The notes under the pieces: model-generated
The model's input: the letters and a program-made list of their open reading frames with translations, nothing else
The model's database searches: none
What the model was told of the DNA's origin: nothing
Shown: positions 25,007 to 33,354 of the stretch, one piece after another
Layout of the letters: the number at the start of each line of letters is the position of its first letter
Numbering within the stretch: position 1 is the first letter of the stretch
Made by a program: the position numbers and the translations under genes
NCBI GenBank assembly: GCA_963810055.1
Contig: CAWEME010000012.1
Coordinates: 248,001-312,000 of the forward strand
Length of the DNA stretch: 64,000 nt
Source: REEB95 sp963810055
GTDB lineage: Bacteria; Pseudomonadota; Alphaproteobacteria; ATCC43930; CGMCC-115725
Direction: 5' to 3'

Positions 25007-26377
25007 TCAGGATTTTGCGCCGCTCGCCGGCGCGGCGGGCAACAGGCCGTAGGAAAGCGCCATCAGCTCGACCGGATGATAGGTTTCGTCCGGCGCGTGG
25101 CCTTCCTCGCCCATCATCTCCATGCCCTGCTTAATATGGAGCGCGGCCAGCGGACATTCCGAGGCGAGATGGCGCTTGGCGGCCTTGGCCGCCTGATTCG
25201 CCACGGGTTTCCCCAGCTTGATGGCGATGTCGAAATTCTCCTTCTTCACGCCCCAGGAGCCGCCATGGCCGGAGCAGCGCTCGATCACCGTGATCTCGGT
25301 CTGGGGCAAAAGCCGCAGCATTTCCGCCGCCTTCGGCCCCATGTTCTGCGCCCGCGCGTGGCAGGCGAGATGGACGGCAACGCCGCCCTCGAGCGGCTTC
25401 AGGCCGGGGGCGAGCCCTTCCTTCTTGGCGATATCGACCAGATATTCGCTGGCGTCGAAAGTGGCGCGCGCCAGAAGCTTCACGTCCTCGTCCTCGGGCA
25501 GGAGAAGCGGCCATTCGAATTTGAGCATCAGCGCGCAGGACGGCACCAGCGCGATGATGTCGTAACCCTCGTCGATCAACGGCTTCATCGCCAAGGCCAC
25601 GCGCTTCGCATTGCCGGCCACGCGCGCGAGATCGCCCTGCTCGAATTGGGGCATTCCGCAACAGCCGGGATATGAAACCACGGTTTCGACGCCGTTGAAC
25701 GCCAGCACGGCGCGCAAGGCTTCGCCGATGCGCGGATTGTTGTAATTGACGAAGCAGGTGGCGTAGAGCGCGGCCTTGCGGCCGAAGGCGGGGGCGATGC
25801 GATTCAATTCGGGGCTTGAATCGCGGGCGCGCATGACGAAGGTCTGGGCGTTGAATTTCGGCAATTCGGCGCGGCGGTCGATGCCGGCGAGTTTTTCCAT
25901 CGCCGGGCGGGTGAGATGATTTTTGGCATCGACCGCCCAATTGGCGAGCGGCGCCACCGCGGCGCCGAGCCTGCCATTGCGGTCGGTTTCGACCATCTGG
26001 CGGGCAAGCGCGCCCTCGCCCCCTTTTCCCATCCCGGCCGCGCGGGCGCGCAGCATCAGATGGGGGAAGTCGAGATCGAAGGCGTGCGGCGGCACGTAAG
26101 GGCATTTGGTCATGAAGCACAGATCGCAGAGCGTGCAGGCTTCGACCACCTTGCCGTAATCGCTTGGCGCGACGCCGTCGATCTCGCCGCTGGGGCTGGC
26201 GTCGATCAGGTCGAACAGCCGCGGAAAGCTGTCGCACAGATTGAAGCAGCGCCGGCAGCCGTGGCAGATCTCGAAGACGCGCTTCAACTCGGCCTCGATC
26301 TTGGCCGGATCGGCGAAATCCGGATCCCGCCAGGCAATCGGATGGCGCGTCGGCGCCCCGAGACCACCTTCCCGCAT
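25007..26377 (-). CDS. Fe-S oxidoreductase with two 4Fe-4S and two CCG domains (GlpC/HdrD-like)
   Basis: A 456-residue protein resembling glycerol-3-phosphate dehydrogenase subunit C and heterodisulfide reductase subunit D. Two ferredoxin-like clusters are clear: CHGCRRCFNLC (near residue 38) and CTLCDLCFMTKCPYVPP (near 81). The C-terminal half has two cysteine-rich CCG-type segments, YPGCCGMPQ and ERCSGHGGSWG, the second preceded by HLACHARAQN. There is no glpA or glpB nearby, so it is unlikely to act in glycerol phosphate oxidation. It is encoded between rubrerythrin and DUF3501, and may carry electrons to rubrerythrin or an unknown acceptor. Confidence 0.9.
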   Translation of the reverse strand: MREGGLGAPTRHPIAWRDPDFADPAKIEAELKRVFEICHGCRRCFNLCDSFPRLFDLIDASPSGEIDGVAPSDYGKVVEACTLCDLCFMTKCPYVPPHAFDLDFPHLMLRARAAGMGKGGEGALARQMVETDRNGRLGAAVAPLANWAVDAKNHLTRPAMEKLAGIDRRAELPKFNAQTFVMRARDSSPELNRIAPAFGRKAALYATCFVNYNNPRIGEALRAVLAFNGVETVVSYPGCCGMPQFEQGDLARVAGNAKRVALAMKPLIDEGYDIIALVPSCALMLKFEWPLLLPEDEDVKLLARATFDASEYLVDIAKKEGLAPGLKPLEGGVAVHLACHARAQNMGPKAAEMLRLLPQTEITVIERCSGHGGSWGVKKENFDIAIKLGKPVANQAAKAAKRHLASECPLAALHIKQGMEMMGEEGHAPDETYHPVELMALSYGLLPAAPASGAKS

Positions 26378-26440
26378 GAAGCCTCACGTCACGATGAACG
26401 AAACAAAATGGGCGGGGGCCGGATGGCCCCCGCCGCAGAA

Positions 26441-26863
26441 TTACTTACCGAGGCTGTCGAGCGCCTTCTGGAAACGCCCGGCATGGGATTTCTCGGCCTT
26501 GGCCAGGGTCTCGAACCAGTCGGCGACCTCGGTGAAGCCTTCCTGGCGCGCGGTCTTGGCCATGCCCGGATACATGTCGGTGTATTCGTGGGTTTCGCCG
26601 GCGATCGCGGCCTTGAGGTTGTTCGAGGTCGAGCCGATCGGCTTGCCGGTCGCCGGGTCGCCGACCTCCTCGAGGAATTCGAGATGGCCGTGCGCGTGGC
26701 CGGTTTCGCCTTCGGCGGTCGAGCGGAAGACGGTGGAGACGTCGTTGAAGCCTTCGACGTCAGCCTTCTGTGCGAAATAGAGATAGCGGCGATTCGCCTG
26801 GCTTTCGCCGGAGAATGCGTCCTTCAAATTCTGTTCGGTTTTGGAGCCTTTGAGAGCTGCCAT
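26441..26863 (-). CDS. Rubrerythrin (diiron domain only)
   Basis: A 140-residue ferritin-like protein. The four-helix bundle carries diiron ligands at FSGESQANRRY, TAEGETGHAHGH, IAGETHEYTDMY and LAKAEKSHAGRF. The C-terminal rubredoxin domain of classical rubrerythrins is absent, so an external electron donor is needed; the adjacent Fe-S oxidoreductase is an obvious candidate. The likely role is hydrogen peroxide reduction. AGGAGG lies right before ATG 26863. Upstream lie a good promoter and an Irr-type palindrome (26970-27018). Confidence 0.94.
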   Translation of the reverse strand: MAALKGSKTEQNLKDAFSGESQANRRYLYFAQKADVEGFNDVSTVFRSTAEGETGHAHGHLEFLEEVGDPATGKPIGSTSNNLKAAIAGETHEYTDMYPGMAKTARQEGFTEVADWFETLAKAEKSHAGRFQKALDSLGK

Positions 26864-26969
26864 GGTGACCTCCTCCTGCGCTGTGAATACGCGCCCGACC
26901 CGAAACCCTGACCGAAACCAGGCCGATCGGCCATGATCCAGGTCAAGTTCCGGACCGGACGTTGAGATT

Positions 26970-27018
26970 ATTTATGAACCGCAACCGGGGCTAAGTCAAT
27001 AGATTAGAATAATTCTAA
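26970..27018 (-). promoter_or_regulatory. Rubrerythrin promoter with an Irr-type (ICE) operator
   Basis: Reading on the minus strand: a perfect 15-bp palindrome TTAGAATAATTCTAA (27004-27018) matches the known Irr iron-control element pattern. Four bases downstream is -35 TTGACT (26994-26999), then an 18-base spacer and -10 ATAAAT (26970-26975). The rubrerythrin ATG is about 105 bases further on. Placement upstream of the -35 is where Irr is usually proposed to activate, rather than repress. The irr gene itself ends only about 40 bases away. Confidence 0.8.
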
Positions 27019-27059
27019 GGTATACCCGATTTGCACAGAGGGTATGCCAAAACCCTGGA

Positions 27060-27500
27060 TCAGCGGCGCGGCGCGGGCGGCTTTTGCGAGGGGTCGACGC
27101 GAATGATGACGTCGACGCGGCGGATGGAGGCTCCTTCCGGGGGCGCGGGCAGGTTGGAAACATTGATGCTCTCGCCCGGAATATCGAGCAGATGGCCCGA
27201 ATTCTCATAGAAGAAATGGTGGTGTTCGCTGACATTGGTGTCGAAATAGGAGCGCCCGGCGCTGACCACCACCTCGCGCAGCAGCCCCGCGCCCACGAAT
27301 TGGTGCAAGGTGTTGTAGACCGTGGCGAGCGAAACCGGCACGTCGGCCGCCAGCGCCTCGCCGTGCAGCTCCTCGGCGCCGACATGGCGGGCGCCTTGCT
27401 CGAACAAAAGGCGCGCCAAGGCCAGGCGCTGGCGCGTCGGCCGCAAAGAAGCGGCGCGCAGCAGCTCAAGGGCATTGGCGAAGGGGCGTGGCGCGTTCAT
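27060..27500 (-). CDS. irr: Iron response regulator Irr (Fur family)
   Basis: A 146-residue winged-helix regulator. The DNA-binding part reads LRPTRQRLALARLLFEQG ... VSLATVYNTLHQFVGAGLLREV. The dimerisation part has EHHHFFYE, the three-histidine motif linked to heme-dependent control of Irr in rhizobia. The paired CxxC motifs of many Fur proteins are absent, and there is no N-terminal heme regulatory Cys-Pro. It is encoded just upstream of rubrerythrin on the same strand, with an Irr-type operator between them. A second, canonical Fur is encoded at 46476-46901. Confidence 0.9.
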   Translation of the reverse strand: MNAPRPFANALELLRAASLRPTRQRLALARLLFEQGARHVGAEELHGEALAADVPVSLATVYNTLHQFVGAGLLREVVVSAGRSYFDTNVSEHHHFFYENSGHLLDIPGESINVSNLPAPPEGASIRRVDVIIRVDPSQKPPAPRR

Positions 27501-27564
27501 GGTCTTTCAACAGTATGGGGATTCGGACGGCGGAAATAAAGGCCCTTGAGAACGGCTCTAATCC

Positions 27565-28962
27565 TTAATTCCCGGTTTTCAGGCGTTCGACCAGCTCGTG
27601 CACCGTCGGGATGAAGCCGTTGGCGTAGAACGGGTCGGAAGCGAAGCGGAAGGCGTTGTGGCCCGAGAACATGAGCTGGAACTCGACATCGTCGCTATGG
27701 GCGATGCTCTGCAGGGTTTTCTGGATGCAGAAGCTCCTGGGGTCGGCCTTCTTGCCGGTGGTGCCTTCCTCGTTCTGCGCCCAGTTGGAGAACTGGCAGG
27801 CCGAAAGGCAGCCCATGCAGTTGATCTGGTCGTTGCGGATCTCCATCGCCTTTTCCCGCGTGACGAAGATCAGCGTCGAATCCGGCGTCCTGAGTGCCTC
27901 GGTGAAGCCCTGAGCGATCCAGATCAGGGCGCGCTCGCGGTCATGCGGCGTGAGATAGACGACGCGTTTGCGGGCGCCCACTTCCAAGGGCGCCAGATGG
28001 TCGCCCACCTGCTCGATCGAATAGGCGATCTGGTGCTCCGCACGCTCCTGGAGCTCGTTGATGAACCGGTTGCGCACCGCGGAGGAATAGAACCCGGTCG
28101 GGCTGAAACGGTTGAGGAAAACGTCGCCTTCCTTGAGCGTCAAAAGCTTGCGTTTCCATGCATCCGAGATCGGGCTTTCCTTGGTGAGCAAGGGGCGGGT
28201 TCCGAATTGGAAGGCGATCGGGCCCAGTTCGGGATTGTCGATCCAATCTTCCCATTCCCTGAGACACCAGACGCCGCCCGCCATGATGATCGGCGTCTCG
28301 TCCAAGCCGAATTCGCGCATCATCCGCCGGAGTTCGAAGACGCGCGGATAGGGCGGCTCGGGATGTTCCGGATCCTCGCTGTTGGTGATGCCGTTATGGC
28401 CGCCGGCGAGCCAGGGGTCTTCGTAGACCACGGCGCCGAGCCAGTCGCGGAACTTGTGATAGGCGCGTTTCCACAGCGCGCGGAACGCGCGCGCCGAGGA
28501 GATGATCGGATAATAATCGACGCCGTAGCGCGAGCAGATCTCGGCGATGCGGTAGGGCATGCCGGCGCCGCAGGTGACGCCGCCGATCAGCCCGCGCGCG
28601 CCTTCCAGCACGCCGTTCAAAATCCGCTCCGACGCCGCCATCTCCCACAGGATGTTCATGTGGAGCCTGCCCCGGCCGGAGGCGCGTTCATAGGCGACCT
28701 TGGCCTGGTGGATGCCGCCCATGATGGAATAGCGGATCAGCTCTTCGTGGCGTTCGCGCCGCGTCTTGCCGTAATAGACCTGCTCGATGTTGCGGCCCTG
28801 GGCGTCCTTCGAATCGGCGTTGACCCCGGAGAAGGTGCCGACCGCGCCGCTATAGGCCCAGGCGCCCGAGCTTTCGCCGTTGGAGATGGAGATGCCCTTG
28901 CCGCCCTCGACCAGGGGCAGCACTTCGCGTCCCGACATCACCAAGGCGTTGAGCGCCTTCAA
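27565..28962 (-). CDS. Nitronate monooxygenase-like flavoprotein with a C-terminal cysteine cluster
   Basis: A 465-residue protein of the 2-nitropropane dioxygenase (NPD) family, FMN enzymes of TIM-barrel fold. Typical segments include NILWEMAAS, GLIGGVTCGAGMPYRIA, WLAGGHNG and TPIIMAGGVWCLREWED. It is about 100 residues longer than simple nitronate monooxygenases; the extra C-terminal part contains CMGCLSACQFSNW and later FCIQ, i.e. four cysteines in an iron-sulfur-like spacing. The true substrate is unknown. Start TTG 28962 has GGAGGGG upstream. It is encoded alone between irr and pnp. Confidence 0.85.
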   Translation of the reverse strand: MKALNALVMSGREVLPLVEGGKGISISNGESSGAWAYSGAVGTFSGVNADSKDAQGRNIEQVYYGKTRRERHEELIRYSIMGGIHQAKVAYERASGRGRLHMNILWEMAASERILNGVLEGARGLIGGVTCGAGMPYRIAEICSRYGVDYYPIISSARAFRALWKRAYHKFRDWLGAVVYEDPWLAGGHNGITNSEDPEHPEPPYPRVFELRRMMREFGLDETPIIMAGGVWCLREWEDWIDNPELGPIAFQFGTRPLLTKESPISDAWKRKLLTLKEGDVFLNRFSPTGFYSSAVRNRFINELQERAEHQIAYSIEQVGDHLAPLEVGARKRVVYLTPHDRERALIWIAQGFTEALRTPDSTLIFVTREKAMEIRNDQINCMGCLSACQFSNWAQNEEGTTGKKADPRSFCIQKTLQSIAHSDDVEFQLMFSGHNAFRFASDPFYANGFIPTVHELVERLKTGN

Positions 28963-29028
28963 AGCCCTATTCCCCTCCGGAGCACGTCGCGGGCCCTCAA
29001 AACCATGTAAGGCCGGGAGGCGGGATTA

Positions 29029-31179
<2,151 letters not shown>

Positions 31180-31311
31180 GTCTCGTCTCTCTCTTCTCTC
31201 TCTCGGTGAAACTTGCGTGGGACGCCGGCGCGAAGCGCGCGGCCGGGACGTCCCGGATTCGGGGTTGCGGGGCCAAGGCCGGCGAAAGGCGCGGGCCTGG
31301 AAAGGACAGAC

Positions 31312-31581
31312 TCAGCGGCGGAGTCCCAGGCGGTCGATCAGCGTTTCGTAGCGCTTGGCATCGACGCGCTTCAGGTAATCGAGCGTCGAGCGCCGTTGGC
31401 CGACCATGACCAGCAGGCCGCGGCGGGAATGGAAGTCCTTGGTGTGAGTCGCCAGATGCTCGGAGAGTTTCTGGATGCGTTCGCTCAGAATCGCGACCTG
31501 GACTTCGGGCGAGCCGGTGTCGCCCTCTTTACGCGCGTATTGGGAGATCAGCTCCGCCTTGCGCGTCACCGCTATCGACAT
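31312..31581 (-). CDS. rpsO: 30S ribosomal protein S15
   Basis: An 89-residue primary 16S rRNA-binding protein of standard length. Conserved segments GDTGSPEVQVAILSERI, HFHSRRGLL-like (here DFHSRRGLLVMVGQRR) and DYLKRVDAKRYETLI are all present. It lies between truB (18 bases upstream) and pnp, the usual bacterial order, and is probably transcribed from the rimP promoter as well as any local one. Confidence 0.97.
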   Translation of the reverse strand: MSIAVTRKAELISQYARKEGDTGSPEVQVAILSERIQKLSEHLATHTKDFHSRRGLLVMVGQRRSTLDYLKRVDAKRYETLIDRLGLRR

Positions 31582-31599
31582 CGTTTTCTCCTTATCAGG

Positions 31600-32526
31600 C
31601 TAGACGTTCATCACGCGCAGGGGACGGATTTCCCCGGACGCGACTTCGGCGAGCGCCACCAGCTTGCCGCCGCTTGTTGCACAGATCCTGGCGCCGTCGC
31701 CGATTTGATCGATGCGCGCCCGATCCTCTGGGCGCAACGGCGTCACGGCCTGGCCGCAACGCAGGGCTTTCGCCTGGGATTCCGTCAGGGCGAGCGCCGG
31801 GATGTCGTCCAGCGCCGTCTCGAGCGGAAGCAGGTGCCCGGAAGCGGCCGCACTATGCCCCAAGGCCTCGAGTTGCGCCAGGGAAATCGCCCGGTCGAGG
31901 GTGAAGCAACCGACGGAAATGCGTTGCAGTTCAGTGACATAGGCGAAGGTGCCCAAGGCCAGGCCGAGATCGCGGGCGAGCGCCCTTATATAAGTGCCCG
32001 AACCAACCCTGGCTTCAAAGCGCGCGTGATCGGGGTCGGGCATGTCCAACAACGCCAAATGGTCGATGGAAACCGGGCGCGGCGGAAGCGCCACCTCCGC
32101 GCCGCCGCGCGCCAGGTCATAGGCGCGTTCGCCCTTGATCTTGAGCGCCGAGAAAGCGGGCGGCGTCTGCATCACGGCGCCGGTGAAACGCGGCAGCACG
32201 GCTTCGATATCGCCGCTTCCGGGGCGGTGGGCGCTGGTGGCGGTGATTTCGCCCTCGGCGTCGTCGGTCGCGCGCTGCTCGCCCCAGGCGAGCGTAAACC
32301 GGTAGGTCTTCGGACCGCCGAGGGCGACGGACACGATCTTGGTCGCCTCGCCCAGCGCAATCGGCAGGACTCCCGTCGCCAACGGATCGAGCGTCCCGGC
32401 ATGGCCGGCCTTTTGCGCGCCGAGGATGCGTTTCACGGCCGCCACGGCGCGCGCCGAAGTCAGGCCCAAAGGCTTGTCGAGCACGACCCAGCCATGAACC
32501 GGAAGCCCTTTGGTCTTGCGGCTCAT
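31600..32526 (-). CDS. truB: tRNA pseudouridine-55 synthase
   Basis: A 308-residue enzyme forming pseudouridine 55 in the T-loop of tRNAs. The catalytic aspartate lies in AGHAGTLDPLATGVLPIALG, and YRFTLAWGEQRATDDAEG and SGTYIRALARDLG follow. The C-terminal PUA-like part is present. ATG 32526 overlaps the rbfA stop by four bases (ATGA type), showing tight coupling; the frame is open much further upstream but that is inside rbfA. Typical superoperon position. Confidence 0.95.
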   Translation of the reverse strand: MSRKTKGLPVHGWVVLDKPLGLTSARAVAAVKRILGAQKAGHAGTLDPLATGVLPIALGEATKIVSVALGGPKTYRFTLAWGEQRATDDAEGEITATSAHRPGSGDIEAVLPRFTGAVMQTPPAFSALKIKGERAYDLARGGAEVALPPRPVSIDHLALLDMPDPDHARFEARVGSGTYIRALARDLGLALGTFAYVTELQRISVGCFTLDRAISLAQLEALGHSAAASGHLLPLETALDDIPALALTESQAKALRCGQAVTPLRPEDRARIDQIGDGARICATSGGKLVALAEVASGEIRPLRVMNV

Positions 32527-32933
32527 TCCTTTTTCTTTCCCTCGGGGCGCGGCGCCAAGTCGCGCGCGACCTCGGGGCGGTGCAACAGCGCGTCGATGCG
32601 GCTCGCATGCTCGAAGGAGGTGTCGAGCGCGAAGCCGATGGTGGGCACGACCCGCAGCTTGACCGCCTGCGCCAGCTCGTGGCGCAGGAAGCCGCTCGCG
32701 CGCTTCAACGCCTCCATCGCCTCGCCGGCATGGGCTCCGGCCAAGGGCATCACATAGGCGGTGGCGTTCTTCAGATCGGGCGACACCCGCACCTCGGTCA
32801 CGGTCAAGGCGAGACCGGCGAGCGCCGGATCGTGCAGCCTGCCTTGCTCGAAGATATGCGCCAGCGCGTGGCACAGTTCCTCGCCCACCCTCAAGGGGCG
32901 CGGGCCCGGCGCGCTGTGTCCTCGTCTCGGCAT
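32523..32933 (-). CDS. rbfA: Ribosome-binding factor A
   Basis: A 136-residue KH-fold factor needed for late maturation of the 30S subunit. The family pattern is seen: RVGEELCHALAHIFEQG, LTVTEVRVSPDLKNATAYVMPL and LVRHEL-like FLRHELAQAVKLRVVPTIGFALDTS. It overlaps truB by four bases. Its ATG shares one base with the stop of the DUF559 gene (TAATG at 32931-32935), so its translation may now depend on that inserted gene rather than on infB directly. Confidence 0.95.
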   Translation of the reverse strand: MPRRGHSAPGPRPLRVGEELCHALAHIFEQGRLHDPALAGLALTVTEVRVSPDLKNATAYVMPLAGAHAGEAMEALKRASGFLRHELAQAVKLRVVPTIGFALDTSFEHASRIDALLHRPEVARDLAPRPEGKKKE

Positions 32934-33328
32934 TACGCCCCCTCCCTAACCCTCCCCCGCAATGCGGGGGAGGGATTGGGTGGGGGCATTGGTGAACCGA
33001 GAGCCGCCGATATGGTTTGCAATACGCCGTCCATATTTCCGATGATGTCGTTGTTCCAAAATCTCAGGACGTTCCAACCGCCCTTGCGTAGAGCTCGATC
33101 ACGAAGATGATGGTCGCCTGGACGATTGTGCTGACCACCATCGGCTTCGATAATCAGCTTCGCCGCGATACAAGCGAAATCGACGATATAGGGCGGAATC
33201 GGGTGCTGACGCCGGAAACGCCAACCGAGCTGTTCTCCGCGCAGACGACCCCAAAGCAGCCTTTCGGCATCGGTCGTTGTCTTGCGTAGCTTACGTGCGC
33301 GTCCGGTTCCCGAGCGACCTGCCCGCAT
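32933..33328 (-). CDS. DUF559 family nuclease-like protein, inserted between infB and rbfA
   Basis: A 131-residue protein of the Vsr/PD-(D/E)XK-like DUF559 group. It shows TDAERLLWGRLRGEQLGWRFRRQ, then the catalytic-type series IVDFAC and LIIEADGGQH, and HHLRDRALRKGGWNVLRFWNNDI. The enzyme activity is not established. The last 20 residues (SPMPPPNPSPALRGRVREGA) are read through an 11-bp perfect hairpin at 32950-32974 that looks like an intergenic repeat turned into coding sequence. It lies in the essential infB operon, 26 bases after the infB stop, and its stop overlaps the rbfA start. Most bacteria have nothing here. Confidence 0.9.
   Translation of the reverse strand: MRAGRSGTGRARKLRKTTTDAERLLWGRLRGEQLGWRFRRQHPIPPYIVDFACIAAKLIIEADGGQHNRPGDHHLRDRALRKGGWNVLRFWNNDIIGNMDGVLQTISAALGSPMPPPNPSPALRGRVREGA
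32950..32974. repeat. Perfect hairpin inside the DUF559 3' end
   Basis: CCCTCCCCCGC, loop AAT, GCGGGGGAGGG: an 11-bp perfect stem with a three-base loop. It lies inside the DUF559 coding region, flanked by GGGATTGGGTGGGGG. There is no T-run after it, so it is not a standard terminator. It has the look of a REP-like dispersed repeat. Confidence 0.85.
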
Positions 33329-33354
33329 GAACCCCTCCCACGCTCAATTCGCGC

